In this document: positions 34,735-44,619 of the stretch, piece after piece
How the letters are laid out: the number at the start of each line of letters is the position of its first letter
How positions within the stretch are numbered: the stretch's first letter is position 1
From: Marinifilaceae bacterium
GTDB lineage: Bacteria; Bacteroidota; Bacteroidia; Bacteroidales; Marinifilaceae
Reading direction: 5' to 3'
NCBI GenBank assembly: GCA_017936285.1
Contig: JAGBFU010000049.1
Span: 1-50,882, forward strand
DNA: 50,882 bases
Translations under genes and position numbers: made by a program
The notes under the pieces: model-generated
Database searches by the model: none
The model's input: only the letters and a program-made list of their open reading frames with translations
Told to the model about the DNA's origin: nothing

Positions 34735-36240
34735 ATGAGTAAGAGACATATCATAATTTTATGCCTGATTCTTGGCTCTGCGCTGGTTGGTTTGATTATC
34801 ACCCAGGCCCGCTATTTCCAGACCGCTTTTCAATTGAGAGAGGCGCAGTTCGGTTTTGCGGTGAATAGGGCTTTGTCAGCGATTGTCAGTAGTATAGAGG
34901 AGAGAGATAAATTAATTTTAGCTGAGGCTGAGCGTGATAATAAGTCGGCGCTTGATTCTTTGATTTCGTCGGGAGTGTTTGGTCACGAGATAGATTCATC
35001 CGAGTTTGGAAAGACAAGAATAACAATAGGAGGGTTGGCAATTACAGCCTCGCCCCATACTCATACCTTTATGTTGAGCGGGCGTTCGGTTTCTGGGCTT
35101 AGAAGTAAGTTTGGAGCGGCGGTTACATCACACTCGTCGGTAGCTAATTTGGGTTACGAACTGGTATTTGCAGATAATTTTGTTGATGTGCCTATTGAAG
35201 AGCGATTACGTAGGATAAAACTCTATGAGCTGATAACTACGGAGTTGCTGGAGAATGATATAGACAGCGATTTCGAGTTTGCAATAAAGAGTGGCGATAA
35301 GAATGTCTATATGTCCGAGAACTATTACAATAGAGGAGTTTCAGAGACATATAACAGAAAGGTGTTTTTAAGGGGAATGGGTGATCAGACGTCTCTCAGC
35401 CTGGTTTTTCCGACAATGAAGCATAGTGTATGGGAGACAATCAAGTTGGTTATCCCCAGTTTGTTGATTACTGTACTGATTGTGTGTGGATGTCTTTTCT
35501 GTTTGATGGAGATTCTTAAGGAGAAGAAACTTTCAAATATCAAGAATGATTTTATCAATAACATGACTCACGAGTTGAAGACTCCGATTGCTACTATATC
35601 GCTTGCATCTCAAATGCTGAAGGATGGTGCAGTGAGCCATGCTCCCGATAGTATCAACAGAATTGCAGGTATCGTTTTTGATGAGAGTAAAAGATTGACA
35701 ATGCTGGTAGAGAAAGTGTTGCAGTCGGCACTCTTTACCGAGACACGAATGAAACTGAAGAAGAAGAGCCTTCATATTAATGAATTTGTTGAGAATTTTA
35801 CTCAGAAGTTTGCATTGCGTGTTGAGGGTAGCGGTGGAGAGATTTATACCCATCTTGAGGCGGAAGAGGATGAGGTGTATGTGGATGAGATGCATTTAAC
35901 TAATGTGATTTCAAATTTGCTGGATAATGCAATTAAGTATTGCCAGCGTACTCCGGAGATAAGTGTCTATTCAAGAAATAGTGGTAATAATGTTATTATC
36001 AGTGTTGTAGATAATGGAATAGGAATCGCTCCGCGCGATCTGAAGATGATATTTGAGCGTTTCTATCGAGTGTCAACAGGAAACAGACACGATGTTAAGG
36101 GCTTCGGTTTGGGTTTGTCGTACGTGAAGACGATTATTGAAGCTCATGGAGGCCGGGTAAGTGTTGAAAGCCAAGAGGGAAAGGGTACTCGTTTCGATGT
36201 AGTGTTACCGTTAGTTAAGGTCAATGCGGAGCAGGTTTAA
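34735..36240 (+). CDS. rprX: Sensor histidine kinase, RprX-like
   Basis: The 501-residue membrane kinase has a first membrane segment at about 5-23, a periplasmic sensor of about 215 residues without a recognised fold, and a second membrane segment at about 242-263. The HisKA domain follows, with phospho-acceptor His279 (MTHELKTP), and then the ATPase domain with N box LLDNAIKY, G1 DNGIGI and G2 GFGLGLSY. No HAMP domain is evident. It pairs with the response regulator 57 bases downstream. The pair matches the Bacteroides RprX/RprY arrangement; the symbol rests mainly on the regulator. Confidence 0.82.
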   Translation: MSKRHIIILCLILGSALVGLIITQARYFQTAFQLREAQFGFAVNRALSAIVSSIEERDKLILAEAERDNKSALDSLISSGVFGHEIDSSEFGKTRITIGGLAITASPHTHTFMLSGRSVSGLRSKFGAAVTSHSSVANLGYELVFADNFVDVPIEERLRRIKLYELITTELLENDIDSDFEFAIKSGDKNVYMSENYYNRGVSETYNRKVFLRGMGDQTSLSLVFPTMKHSVWETIKLVIPSLLITVLIVCGCLFCLMEILKEKKLSNIKNDFINNMTHELKTPIATISLASQMLKDGAVSHAPDSINRIAGIVFDESKRLTMLVEKVLQSALFTETRMKLKKKSLHINEFVENFTQKFALRVEGSGGEIYTHLEAEEDEVYVDEMHLTNVISNLLDNAIKYCQRTPEISVYSRNSGNNVIISVVDNGIGIAPRDLKMIFERFYRVSTGNRHDVKGFGLGLSYVKTIIEAHGGRVSVESQEGKGTRFDVVLPLVKVNAEQV

Positions 36241-36297
36241 ACATTTATCACTTAAAAACGTATAAAATCAAAAAAAATATATTCAAAAATCAATGTT

Positions 36298-36987
36298 ATG
36301 GAAGAGAAGATTAAAATTTTATTAGCAGAGGATGATCCTAACTTGGGAATGTTGCTACGTGAATATTTGCAGGCCAAGAATTACGAGGCTGAGTGGGCCG
36401 AGGATGGAGAGGCTGCTTATAAGGCTTTTTTGGAGCACCCTTTTGATATCTGTCTATTGGATGTAATGATGCCTAAGAAGGATGGTTTTACTTTGGCAAA
36501 GGAGATCCGTGAGGTTAATAGCGATATTCCAATTATCTTCCTTACAGCCAAAACGATGAAGGAGGATGTTCTGGAGGGCTTTAAACTTGGAGCCGATGAT
36601 TATATGACAAAACCATTCAGCATGGAGGAGTTGTTGTTGCGTATAGAGGCTATTTTACGCCGTTCAGCCAATGTAAAAGGTGGTGAGAGTCAAGAGGTTT
36701 ATAAGATTGGAAGAATGACTTTCAATTCTAAGAAGCAGACCCTTGTTGATGATACCGAGGAGGTTAAATTGACTACAAAGGAGTCAGAGCTTTTGAAGTT
36801 GTTGTGCGAGAATGTGAATGAGGTGCTTGAGCGTAATTATGCATTGAAGGCAATATGGGCAGATGACAACTATTTTAACGCAAGGAGTATGGATGTATAT
36901 ATCACTAAGTTGCGTAAGCATCTGAAAAAGGATCCTACTGTAGAAATTATTAACGTTCATGGTAAAGGTTATAAGTTGATTCTTTGA
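36298..36987 (+). CDS. rprY: OmpR-family response regulator, RprY-like
   Basis: The 229-residue regulator has a receiver domain (1-120) with EDD near 12-14, the phosphorylated Asp55 (LLDVMMPKKDGFTL), and Lys near 105 (TKPF). An OmpR-type winged-helix DNA-binding domain follows (about 130-229), with LTTKESELLKLLCEN and the recognition region NYFNARSMDVYITKLRKHL. The sequence closely resembles Bacteroides RprY, known from B. fragilis and as a binder of stress- and central-metabolism promoters in Porphyromonas. It is downstream of rprX. Confidence 0.87.
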   Translation: MEEKIKILLAEDDPNLGMLLREYLQAKNYEAEWAEDGEAAYKAFLEHPFDICLLDVMMPKKDGFTLAKEIREVNSDIPIIFLTAKTMKEDVLEGFKLGADDYMTKPFSMEELLLRIEAILRRSANVKGGESQEVYKIGRMTFNSKKQTLVDDTEEVKLTTKESELLKLLCENVNEVLERNYALKAIWADDNYFNARSMDVYITKLRKHLKKDPTVEIINVHGKGYKLIL

Positions 36988-36998
36988 TGTTTCCGAAT

Positions 36999-37028
36999 AA
37001 TAGTTTAATTTTGTAGAATTAAACTATT
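36999..37028. repeat. 12-bp perfect inverted repeat over the rpiB promoter
   Basis: AATAGTTTAATT (36999-37010) and AATTAAACTATT (37017-37028) are perfect complements around TTGTAG. The repeat contains the -7 box of rpiB, so it may be an operator; as RNA it could also end the rprXY message, but it lacks a U-run. Confidence 0.55.
37006..37013 (+). promoter_or_regulatory. -7 box TAATTTTG of rpiB
   Basis: This is an exact TAnnTTTG box 32 bases before the rpiB ATG, wholly inside the inverted repeat 36999-37028. Confidence 0.55.
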
Positions 37029-37044
37029 AAAATATATAATTACT

Positions 37045-37482
37045 ATGAAGATAGCTATAGCTTGTGACCATGCTGGTTTTGAGTACAAAGAGAGAGTTGT
37101 TAAGCATTTGCAGGAGTTGGGGCATGAAGTAAAGGATTTTGGAGCCTACTCTGCCGAGAGTATGGATTATGCAGATTCTGCGCACCCAATGGCATTTGCT
37201 GTGGAGAGCGGTGAGTATGAGCGAGGAATTGCAATTTGTGGTAGCGGAAACGGTATCTCTATTACTGCAAACAAGCATCAGGGTATTCGTTGCGCATTGA
37301 GTTGGAATACCGAGATCGCATCTTTGGGACGTCACCACAATGATGCCAATGTGGTTGGAATACCTGCGCGTTTTGTACCGTACGAGACTGCCGAGGCAAT
37401 TGTTGATACATTCCTGAATGAGCCATTTGATGGCGGACGTCACGCTACTCGTGTCTCTAAGATTCCAGTACCTGCAAAGTAA
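37045..37482 (+). CDS. rpiB: Ribose-5-phosphate isomerase B
   Basis: RpiB interconverts ribose 5-phosphate and ribulose 5-phosphate in the pentose phosphate pathway. The 145-residue protein has CDHAGFEYK near 7-15, the active-site Cys in AICGSGNGISI near 67-77, and HNDANVV near 98-104. It belongs to the RpiB/LacA family; no galactose-pathway gene is nearby, so the pentose role is preferred. The next gene follows after eight bases. Confidence 0.94.
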   Translation: MKIAIACDHAGFEYKERVVKHLQELGHEVKDFGAYSAESMDYADSAHPMAFAVESGEYERGIAICGSGNGISITANKHQGIRCALSWNTEIASLGRHHNDANVVGIPARFVPYETAEAIVDTFLNEPFDGGRHATRVSKIPVPAK

Positions 37483-37490
37483 TTTTACTG

Positions 37491-38843
37491 ATGAAGATAA
37501 GATTGATGTTTATATCGCTGCTTGCGGTCTGTATGGCTGCATGCAGCGATATCTCTTCAGGAGTAACGGTTGGTGTGCGCTTGGAGGGTGAGGCAATGAT
37601 GGCTCCGGTAACAATTGAATTCAGGGATACGACTTATGCAGTAAAACTTGATTCCCGTGGTAGAGGAGAGGTTAAGATGCAGGGTAACGAGGGCTTTGGA
37701 AGTCTGGTCTATAACGGAACGGTATTGCCTTTGTATGTGGATGATAAGGATTTTACTGTTGCTCTTTTTGTACGTGGCAATAGTATGCGCCCCTCATTTA
37801 CCGGTAAGGGTGCGAAGCAGAACTTTTATATGAGTAATGCAAGACGCGAGTTGCCTGCTTATGAGTTGGAGGAGACTGAGTTTATCGAGCAGTTAAAGAG
37901 CGCTTTGGAGAAGGCGGAGAGTCGTTTGGATGAGCAGGGTTTTGATCTTGATTTTGAGAATCTTGAGCGAGTTCGCCTACGTTATAACTATATGGGAGCT
38001 TTGCCGGGTTATCCCGTTTATCACTCTATGATAACAAAGCATGATGATACATTGAGCGACGCCTATTACAATGAGCTGTATGCTTTGCTTGATGGAAATA
38101 AAGAGTGGCTGGAGTTGCAGGAGTATCAGAATGCTTTGATGGTTGCCGTAAACAGAATTGCTCTACGCGGAATCAAGCGAACCGATACAAGCGATTTTAT
38201 TATTCGACAGCTGCAGGTTATCAAGGAGGGAATTAAGGATTCTGATGTAGCGTCGAGAGTGGCTTCGGCAATGGCTGTTCGTTACATTAATGACAGAGGA
38301 ATAGATGATTTGGGAGATTATCAGAGTTTGCTTGAAACATTGGTGGTAGTTCCTGCTGACTGGAAGAGTCTGGATAATGCAAAATCTCATTGGAAGACAA
38401 TTTCCAAGGGATGCAAGGTGCCATCGTTCGGAGGTCTGGTTACCATTAAGGATAAGGAGCTGAAGTGGGAGGATTATAAAGGCAAATATGTCTACCTGTT
38501 ATGCTGGCTGGCTGCATCCGAGGCTTCGGTTGAGGAGATGAAGGCATTGCAGAGTTTGATTAAGGAGTATGATGATGACTCTGTAGAGTTTATTGCTATT
38601 GCGGGCGATGGTTCTCAGCAGTATTGGAATAAGGTTATTGTTAAGAACCGTTTTGGTGGGACTCAGGCTATTGCTGCATCAAATCGTTCGTTCCTTGATG
38701 CAATGTCAGTGCAGTTGTATCCAAGAGCAATTGTTGTGGATGGTGAGGGTAAGATTGCATCGGCAGTTGCTCCTCTTCCAGGTAGCAACAGTGTGCGTCC
38801 ATTTCTGAACGCACTGCCTGGTTTAAAGAGCAGTTCAAAGTAG
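37491..38843 (+). CDS. Lipoprotein with thioredoxin-like domain lacking the CxxC pair
   Basis: The 450-residue protein has a lipoprotein signal peptide ending at Cys18 (CMAAC). The N-terminal half (about 25-120) resembles the DUF4369-like beta domain that often precedes TlpA/ResA domains in Bacteroidota, and a helical middle region follows. Residues about 305-445 look like a TlpA-type thioredoxin fold (VPSF near the start, LKWEDYKGKYVYLLCW, then the YPRAIVVDGEGKI strand with the cis-Pro). Where an active thioredoxin has WCxxC, this protein reads WLAASEAS, so it cannot do thiol-disulfide exchange. It probably shares the rpiB transcript. The last nine bases overlap convergent mutL. Confidence 0.7.
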   Translation: MKIRLMFISLLAVCMAACSDISSGVTVGVRLEGEAMMAPVTIEFRDTTYAVKLDSRGRGEVKMQGNEGFGSLVYNGTVLPLYVDDKDFTVALFVRGNSMRPSFTGKGAKQNFYMSNARRELPAYELEETEFIEQLKSALEKAESRLDEQGFDLDFENLERVRLRYNYMGALPGYPVYHSMITKHDDTLSDAYYNELYALLDGNKEWLELQEYQNALMVAVNRIALRGIKRTDTSDFIIRQLQVIKEGIKDSDVASRVASAMAVRYINDRGIDDLGDYQSLLETLVVVPADWKSLDNAKSHWKTISKGCKVPSFGGLVTIKDKELKWEDYKGKYVYLLCWLAASEASVEEMKALQSLIKEYDDDSVEFIAIAGDGSQQYWNKVIVKNRFGGTQAIAASNRSFLDAMSVQLYPRAIVVDGEGKIASAVAPLPGSNSVRPFLNALPGLKSSSK

Positions 38844-40682
38844 ATTTTGAAGCTCTGAATTGTTCAATATGGTTATTATGCGTTTGCCATCGGGAGTCAA
38901 GTGACTCTGGTCGCAATTCAGCAAATCGTATATCAGCGACTCGCTCTCTATGTCAGAGAGTGGGTCGCTTGCTTTTATGGCTGTAGATTGCGCCATAGCC
39001 AAGGCAATACGCTCTTTGTTCCTCTCTGCAATCTTTTCTCCTGTGTTGAATGTCTCAATGAGTTGCATAATTATCGGAATTGCACTCTTTTCCGAGAAGT
39101 CGGCAGGGACACTCTCAATCTGGAATGTGGTATCCGAGAGTTGGGTGCAGTTAAATCCCATATTTGCAAGTTGTGGCAGGAGCTCTGTCAGTATAAGGGC
39201 CTCCTCAATGTTTAATTCAATGGTTTCAGGGAACATAACGCTCTGTTTGCCAACCAACCTTGAGTCGAGAGCCATTCTGTATTTATCGTATAGAACTCTT
39301 ATGTGTGCAGCCCTTTTGTCAATGATCGCCACACCCTGTTTCATTGATGCTATAATGTAGCGGTCATGGTTTTTTGCCCACAAAATAGTCTGCTCGTTAT
39401 TTTCTGCAATAGGTTCTATTTCAAGCTGTTGTTCTCGTGCTTCATTGGCGCTGTCTTTGAGCCCCTCAAACAGTTGTTCCCACCCCTCGACGCTCTCTTT
39501 TCTGTGTGAGTCATAGAAGTCATTGAATGCCGGGGTTATGGCACTGTTTGTGCTTCTGCCTCCGCCACCATATTTGCTGAAGGGGTTGTAGCTGCTGTTT
39601 ACTCTGATTCCCGGGGCGTAGTTGCCAGCCTTTTCGGGCGATGGTTCAATGTAGCCCACATCTCCCTCTCGGTCGAAATCGAGCGATGCGGTGATGTTGT
39701 ATTTGCCTAAGACCTCTTTGATGCTTGTCTGTATAAGTACAAAGCAGTCTGATTCATGCTGAAACTTGATTTCGGTTTTTGTAGGGTGTATGTTTACATC
39801 TATCGTCTCAGGGTTGACAGTAAAGTAGAGGAAATACGATGGAAGGGCATCGCCTGGCAATAATCCTCCGTAAGCCTCTGTTACTGCTTTGTGGAAAGCC
39901 GGATGGCGCATATATCTGCCATTGGTAAAGAAGAATTGTTCACCGTGGCTCCTTTTGGAGTGTGATGGGATACATATATATCCGTTTATTGATAACAGGC
40001 CGGTTTCGCACTTTATGGGCATGAGTTTTGATTCGATATTTTTCCCAAATATCGATACGATTCTTTTGCGTAGTATGGCAGCAGGCAAGTTGTACAGCTC
40101 TTTTTCGTTGTTGCTGAGTCTGAATTCGATGTCAGGATGGGCGAGGGCTACTCTGATAAACTCCTGGATGATGTTGCGGAGTTCAGTGCTATCGGCCTTA
40201 AGGAATTTTCGGCGTGCAGGAATGTTGTAAAAGAGGTCGCGCACGCGAATATTTGTTCCTACAGCCATTGTTACCGGTTCGCATCCCTGTGGCTCCGATG
40301 CCGCAATTGTATATTTGGTTCCCAACTCTGACTCCTCGCGTCGGCTGCGTAGTTCTACTTGTGCAACAGAGGCGATAGAGGCAAGTGCTTCGCCTCTGAA
40401 TCCGAATGTTGCAATTGAAAACAGGTCAGTTGCCTGTGATATTTTTGATGTGGCATGACGCATAAAGGCCATTTCACAATCCTTTGGCGACATACCTTTT
40501 CCATTATCGATAACCTGAATTACAGAGCGTCCGCCATCTTTTAGAATGACAGATATTTTTGTTGCTCCGGCATCGACAGAGTTTTCAATAAGTTCTTTAA
40601 CTACAGATGCAGGCCGTTGAACCACCTCGCCGGCTGCGATCTGGTTTGCTACCGATTCAGGTAGAAGGTGTACTATGTCCAT
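38835..40682 (-). CDS. mutL: DNA mismatch repair protein MutL
   Basis: MutL links mismatch recognition by MutS to strand incision and removal. The 615-residue protein has the GHKL ATPase motifs KELIENSVDAGAT near 30-42, DNGKGMS near 60 and GFRGEALASI near 94-103, and the transducer domain to about 335. The C-terminal dimerisation domain follows (about 425-615). The endonuclease-type metal motif is degraded: DQHAxxER reads DKRAAHIR, and the CPHGRP element reads TPDGKR. This copy is therefore predicted to lack intrinsic nicking activity. It is the last gene of cvpA-tyrS-small protein-mutL; its ATG overlaps the preceding stop as TAATG. Confidence 0.95.
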   Translation of the reverse strand: MDIVHLLPESVANQIAAGEVVQRPASVVKELIENSVDAGATKISVILKDGGRSVIQVIDNGKGMSPKDCEMAFMRHATSKISQATDLFSIATFGFRGEALASIASVAQVELRSRREESELGTKYTIAASEPQGCEPVTMAVGTNIRVRDLFYNIPARRKFLKADSTELRNIIQEFIRVALAHPDIEFRLSNNEKELYNLPAAILRKRIVSIFGKNIESKLMPIKCETGLLSINGYICIPSHSKRSHGEQFFFTNGRYMRHPAFHKAVTEAYGGLLPGDALPSYFLYFTVNPETIDVNIHPTKTEIKFQHESDCFVLIQTSIKEVLGKYNITASLDFDREGDVGYIEPSPEKAGNYAPGIRVNSSYNPFSKYGGGGRSTNSAITPAFNDFYDSHRKESVEGWEQLFEGLKDSANEAREQQLEIEPIAENNEQTILWAKNHDRYIIASMKQGVAIIDKRAAHIRVLYDKYRMALDSRLVGKQSVMFPETIELNIEEALILTELLPQLANMGFNCTQLSDTTFQIESVPADFSEKSAIPIIMQLIETFNTGEKIAERNKERIALAMAQSTAIKASDPLSDIESESLIYDLLNCDQSHLTPDGKRIITILNNSELQNLL

Positions 40683-40996
40683 TAATATTTGATAAAGAGG
40701 TCGATGATTGCATCGCCATATTTAGCATATATAAATAGGCAGACAATCAATAAGAATATCATAATCAGAAAGAATCGGGTTGTTTGATTAGCAAAAATAC
40801 TGCTACTGCGATGATTCCTTACCGAGTTTTCATCATAGCGTTGACGAATTCGGCGACGAAACTCTTCGCGTTTCTCCTCCTCGGTCATCTCTGCGCCAGA
40901 TGTGCGCTTCATTCTGCGCTCTTTGGCCTCTTTTTTGGGGTCGTAGTAGCGCGGAATGTAGCGAAACTTTGGTATGTCTGGTTGTTTGAAAAACAT
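40682..40996 (-). CDS. Small single-span membrane protein upstream of mutL
   Basis: The 104-residue protein from ATG 40996 has a basic, Arg/Lys/Glu-rich cytoplasmic part (about 1-75; PRYYDPKKEAKERR, then TEEEKREEFRRRIRQ) and one hydrophobic segment (about 78-97) near the C-terminus. It looks like a tail-anchored inner-membrane protein. An in-frame TTG at 41026 would overlap tyrS and is rejected. The tight TAATG coupling to mutL suggests shared expression; no function is known to me. Confidence 0.78.
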   Translation of the reverse strand: MFFKQPDIPKFRYIPRYYDPKKEAKERRMKRTSGAEMTEEEKREEFRRRIRQRYDENSVRNHRSSSIFANQTTRFFLIMIFLLIVCLFIYAKYGDAIIDLFIKY

Positions 40997-41015
40997 AATG
41001 CTTTTTTTCTTTGAT

Positions 41016-42305
41016 TTACGAGGCAATTACTAAAAAGTAGTTCTTTTTACCGCTCTGAGCCAAAATATATTTTCCACTAATCAGGTTCTCCTCGTTGATG
41101 ATAAGAGTGTCGTTAACCTTCTCTTTGTTAATGCTGATACCGTTGGCCTTAAGTGCGCGACGAGCCTCGCCCTTAGAGTTCAGGATTGTTGTCTTTTCTG
41201 CAAGGAAATCAATGATTCCTATTCCGCTCTTGACTTCATCAAGTGAAATATTGAATTGGGGAACGCCTTCGAATACCGCAAGAAGGGTATCCTCGTCCAA
41301 CTTTCTGAGAGAGTCTGCGGTAGCCTTTCCAAACAGAATGTTTGAAGCCTCGAGAGCTGAGTTGTAAGCCTCCTCGCCGTGAATCAATACGGTAATCTCT
41401 TTTGCAAGTACCTTCTGTAGTTCACGGGCTCCCGGATTCTCGCGGTGACGCTCAATCAATGAGTCAATCTCGGCAGGTGGCAGGATTGTGAATATCTTGA
41501 TGTACTTCTCTGCATCCAAATCTGTGGTGTTTAACCAGAACTGGTAGAATTTGTATGGAGAGGTGCGCTTCGGATCAAGCCAGATGTTACCTGATTCTGT
41601 TTTTCCGAATTTCTTTCCATCGCTCTTTGTCATAAGGGGCCATGTCAATGCAAATGCCTCAAGATCAGTTTTTCTGCGAATCAACTCTGTTCCGGTTGTA
41701 ATGTTACCCCACTGGTCGGAACCTCCCATCTGCAGTTTGCAGTTATGGGTGGTGCGAAGGTGCAGAAAATCATATCCCTGAACCAACTGATATGTGAATT
41801 CTGTGAAGGACATTCCATGAGCAGACTCGGCTGAGAGGCGTTTCTTTACAGAGTCTTTCGCCATCATATAGTTGACAGTGATGTGCTTACCGATATCGCG
41901 AATAAACTCAAGGAATGAGAAGTTCTTCATCCAGTCGTAGTTATTCAACATAATGGCCGCATTGGGAGCATCGGATGTGAAATCGATGAATTTAGACAAT
42001 TGCGCCTTGATGGCCTCCTGGTTGTGGCGAATTGTGGCCTCGTCCAAAAGGTTTCTCTCTTGTGATTTACCGCTGGGGTCACCAATCATACCTGTAGCTC
42101 CTCCGATAATGAAGATGGGCTTGTGGCCTGCCAATTGGAAGTGTTTCATCATCATTACCGAAACCAGATGGCCCACGTGAAGTGAGTCGGCAGTCGGGTC
42201 AATTCCTACGTATGCTGTTGTTGTCTCTTTTGCAAGTTGCTCCTCTGTACCGGGCATGATGTTGTGAATCATACCACGCCATTGTAATTCTTCTACGAAG
42301 TTCAT
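41016..42305 (-). CDS. tyrS: Tyrosine--tRNA ligase
   Basis: TyrS charges tRNA-Tyr. The 429-residue class I synthetase has [14 protein letters not shown] near 33-46 with the HIGH-type [15 protein letters not shown] and [10 protein letters not shown] near 170-205, the [13 protein letters not shown] loop near 232, and a C-terminal S4 domain ([14 protein letters not shown]). It is preceded by cvpA with a six-base gap. Confidence 0.97.
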   Translation of the reverse strand: MNFVEELQWRGMIHNIMPGTEEQLAKETTTAYVGIDPTADSLHVGHLVSVMMMKHFQLAGHKPIFIIGGATGMIGDPSGKSQERNLLDEATIRHNQEAIKAQLSKFIDFTSDAPNAAIMLNNYDWMKNFSFLEFIRDIGKHITVNYMMAKDSVKKRLSAESAHGMSFTEFTYQLVQGYDFLHLRTTHNCKLQMGGSDQWGNITTGTELIRRKTDLEAFALTWPLMTKSDGKKFGKTESGNIWLDPKRTSPYKFYQFWLNTTDLDAEKYIKIFTILPPAEIDSLIERHRENPGARELQKVLAKEITVLIHGEEAYNSALEASNILFGKATADSLRKLDEDTLLAVFEGVPQFNISLDEVKSGIGIIDFLAEKTTILNSKGEARRALKANGISINKEKVNDTLIINEENLISGKYILAQSGKKNYFLVIAS

Positions 42306-42311
42306 TATATG

Positions 42312-42785
42312 CTATTTTATTAATTTATAAATGTTTTGTGCAAAGTCAAGGAAGCTGTTGTATAGAGTGCTCCCCTCTACGTGACTCTCGGAAAATAGGT
42401 GGTAGTTGCTGTTTAGTTTGGTGATAAGCAACAGTAATACACATAGCATTACGGAGTATTTTGCACAACTGATAGCAGCTCCTATCAGATTGTCGAAAAG
42501 ACCCAATGCCTGAACTTTTTTGCTTCCAAAGAGTATTTTGCACAGTATGTTTATTGCAAAGATTATAGCCAGAAACAGTACAACCCCGGCAGTAAACGAT
42601 GCTGTCGAGTCAGACAAGCCGATACTTGTGAATACCGGTGTAAGGAGATGTGATAGAAACAGTGCGCCGAGCAGAGCTATAATTACACTGATCAGCGAAA
42701 CCAATTCATAGATGAATCCCTTGAAGAATCCGCGTAATAACGCCACTCCCAACACTATAAAAAAGGCAATATCAATCTTGTCCAT
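42312..42785 (-). CDS. CvpA family membrane protein
   Basis: The 157-residue protein from ATG 42785 has four hydrophobic segments and the CvpA start [24 protein letters not shown] in shortened family form (GxxRGxxKGF motif), with [12 protein letters not shown] later. CvpA proteins are inner-membrane proteins linked to colicin V production and envelope stress; the molecular role is unclear. The longer in-frame start at 42914 runs through the promoter and into aspS and is rejected. It heads the cvpA-tyrS-small protein-mutL operon. Confidence 0.85.
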   Translation of the reverse strand: MDKIDIAFFIVLGVALLRGFFKGFIYELVSLISVIIALLGALFLSHLLTPVFTSIGLSDSTASFTAGVVLFLAIIFAINILCKILFGSKKVQALGLFDNLIGAAISCAKYSVMLCVLLLLITKLNSNYHLFSESHVEGSTLYNSFLDFAQNIYKLIK

Positions 42786-42807
42786 AACTTTTTCTGCGTT
42801 TTCTGTG

Positions 42808-42815
42808 CAAAGGTA
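42808..42815 (-). promoter_or_regulatory. -7 box TACCTTTG of the cvpA-tyrS-mutL operon
   Basis: This is an exact TAnnTTTG box on the minus strand 22 bases before ATG 42785. Confidence 0.6.
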
Positions 42816-42829
42816 TAAAAAATTCTTGC

Positions 42830-42837
42830 TATTTTCG
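42830..42837 (+). promoter_or_regulatory. -7 box TATTTTCG of the aspS operon
   Basis: This is a one-mismatch TAnnTTTG box 33 bases before ATG 42871. It is divergent from the cvpA box. Confidence 0.55.
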
Positions 42838-42870
42838 CAAGTTAGTAAATATATAGATAGTTTTGATATT

Positions 42871-44619
42871 ATGTATAGGACACATACTTGTGGAGAGTTA
42901 AGAGCATCGGACATAGGAAAGAGTGTAACTCTTAGTGGTTGGGTGCAGAAAGTGAGAGACTTAGGTGCAATGACCTTCGTCGATTTGCGAGACAGATATG
43001 GAATTACTCAGATAGTAATTGCAGAAAATGCGACAGCAGAGTTGAAGGCACAGGCGGAGCGCTTGGGCAGGGAATTTGTCGTTCAGGTGACCGGAACTGT
43101 ATTGGAGCGTTCAAGTAAGAATCCAAAAATACCTACCGGAGATATTGAAATTGCTGCTGAGGTGTTGAATATTTTGAGTACTTCAGAGGTACCTCCGTTC
43201 ACGATCGAGGATAATACAGATGGTGGTGATGAGTTGAGAATGAAGTATAGATATCTGGACTTGCGCCGTAGTGCAGTAAGAAAGAATCTGGAGTTGCGTG
43301 CAAGAATGGCGCATGTGGTTCGTAACTATCTTGATGCTTTGGATTTCCTTGAGGTTGAGACTCCGGTATTGATTAAGAGTACTCCCGAGGGTGCTCGCGA
43401 TTTTGTTGTTCCATCAAGAATGAATCAGGGACAGTTCTATGCTTTGCCTCAAAGTCCTCAAACCTTCAAACAGTTGTTGATGGTTGCCGGTTTCGATCGT
43501 TACTATCAGATTGTCAAGTGTTTCAGAGATGAGGATTTGCGTGCGGATCGTCAGCCTGAGTTTACTCAGATCGATTGTGAGATGAGCTATGTGGATCAAG
43601 AGGATGTTCTTGAGGTGTTTGAGGGGCTGATTCGTGAGATGTTCAAGCAGGTGTTGAATGTTGATATACCGAAGTTGGAGCGCATGACATGGCATACAGC
43701 AATGGAGAAGTATGGTTGTGATAAGCCTGATTTGCGTTTCGGTATGGAGTTCTGCGAGATAACCGATCTGGTACAGGGCAAGGATTTTGCTGTCTTTAAC
43801 GATGCAGAGTATATTGGTGCTATCTGTGCTGAGGGTTGTGCGGGATATACCAGAAAGCAACTTGATGAGTTGACCGATTTTGTCAAGCGTTCACAGATTG
43901 GAGCAAAGGGATTGGTTTACATTAAGTATAACAATGATGGTACAATCAAATCTTCTATCGATAAGTTCTATAGTGCCGAGGATTTGAAGGCTGTTTGTGA
44001 GCGTTGCGGAGCCAAGGAGGGAGATTTGATTCTTGTTATGTGCGGTAAGAAGAAGAAGACTCTTCCACAGCTGTGTGAGTTGCGTTTGGAGATGGGTAAC
44101 CGTTTGGGCCTTCGTGATAAGAGCGTATTCAAGGCATTGTGGATTGTTGATTTTCCATTGCTGGAGTGGGACGACGAGACCGAGCGTTTCTATGCTATGC
44201 ACCACCCATTCACAGCTCCAAAACCCGAGGATATCTATATGCTTGAGAGTAATCCGGGAGCAGTCAGAGCAAATGCCTATGATATGGTTATCAACGGAGT
44301 TGAGGTTGGTGGAGGATCAATCCGTATCCACGATAAGGAGTTGCAGGCAAGAATGTTCAGATGTTTGGGCTTTACTCAGGAGCAGGCAGAGTACCAGTTT
44401 GGCTTCCTGATGAATGCATTTAAGTATGGAGCTCCTCCTCACGGAGGTCTGGCATTCGGTTTTGACCGTCTGGCTTCAATGTTTGCACAACTTGATAGTA
44501 TCAGAGATGTAATTGCATTCCCAAAGAACAATTCCGGACGCGATGTAATGATCGATTCGCCATCGCTTATTGCAGACGAGCAGTTGAAGGAGTTGGCTAT
44601 CAAGGTTGATATAAAGTAA
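42871..44619 (+). CDS. aspS: Aspartate--tRNA ligase
   Basis: AspS charges tRNA-Asp. The 582-residue class II synthetase of bacterial type begins [10 protein letters not shown], carries the N-terminal OB anticodon domain with FVDLRDRYG, motif 2 [18 protein letters not shown] near 215-232, the bacterial insertion domain, and motif 3 GLAFGFDRL near 530. The in-frame start at 42712 lies inside cvpA upstream of the promoter and is rejected. Its stop overlaps the next ATG as TAATG. Confidence 0.97.
   Translation: MYRTHTCGELRASDIGKSVTLSGWVQKVRDLGAMTFVDLRDRYGITQIVIAENATAELKAQAERLGREFVVQVTGTVLERSSKNPKIPTGDIEIAAEVLNILSTSEVPPFTIEDNTDGGDELRMKYRYLDLRRSAVRKNLELRARMAHVVRNYLDALDFLEVETPVLIKSTPEGARDFVVPSRMNQGQFYALPQSPQTFKQLLMVAGFDRYYQIVKCFRDEDLRADRQPEFTQIDCEMSYVDQEDVLEVFEGLIREMFKQVLNVDIPKLERMTWHTAMEKYGCDKPDLRFGMEFCEITDLVQGKDFAVFNDAEYIGAICAEGCAGYTRKQLDELTDFVKRSQIGAKGLVYIKYNNDGTIKSSIDKFYSAEDLKAVCERCGAKEGDLILVMCGKKKKTLPQLCELRLEMGNRLGLRDKSVFKALWIVDFPLLEWDDETERFYAMHHPFTAPKPEDIYMLESNPGAVRANAYDMVINGVEVGGGSIRIHDKELQARMFRCLGFTQEQAEYQFGFLMNAFKYGAPPHGGLAFGFDRLASMFAQLDSIRDVIAFPKNNSGRDVMIDSPSLIADEQLKELAIKVDIK

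Noticed and set aside
42712..42870. N-terminal extension of AspS
   Set aside because: It overlaps the divergent cvpA gene and both promoters, and AspS proteins begin at the MYRTHTC-type start.
42786..42914. N-terminal extension of the CvpA protein
   Set aside because: It runs through its own promoter region and into aspS. The conserved family start is at 42785.
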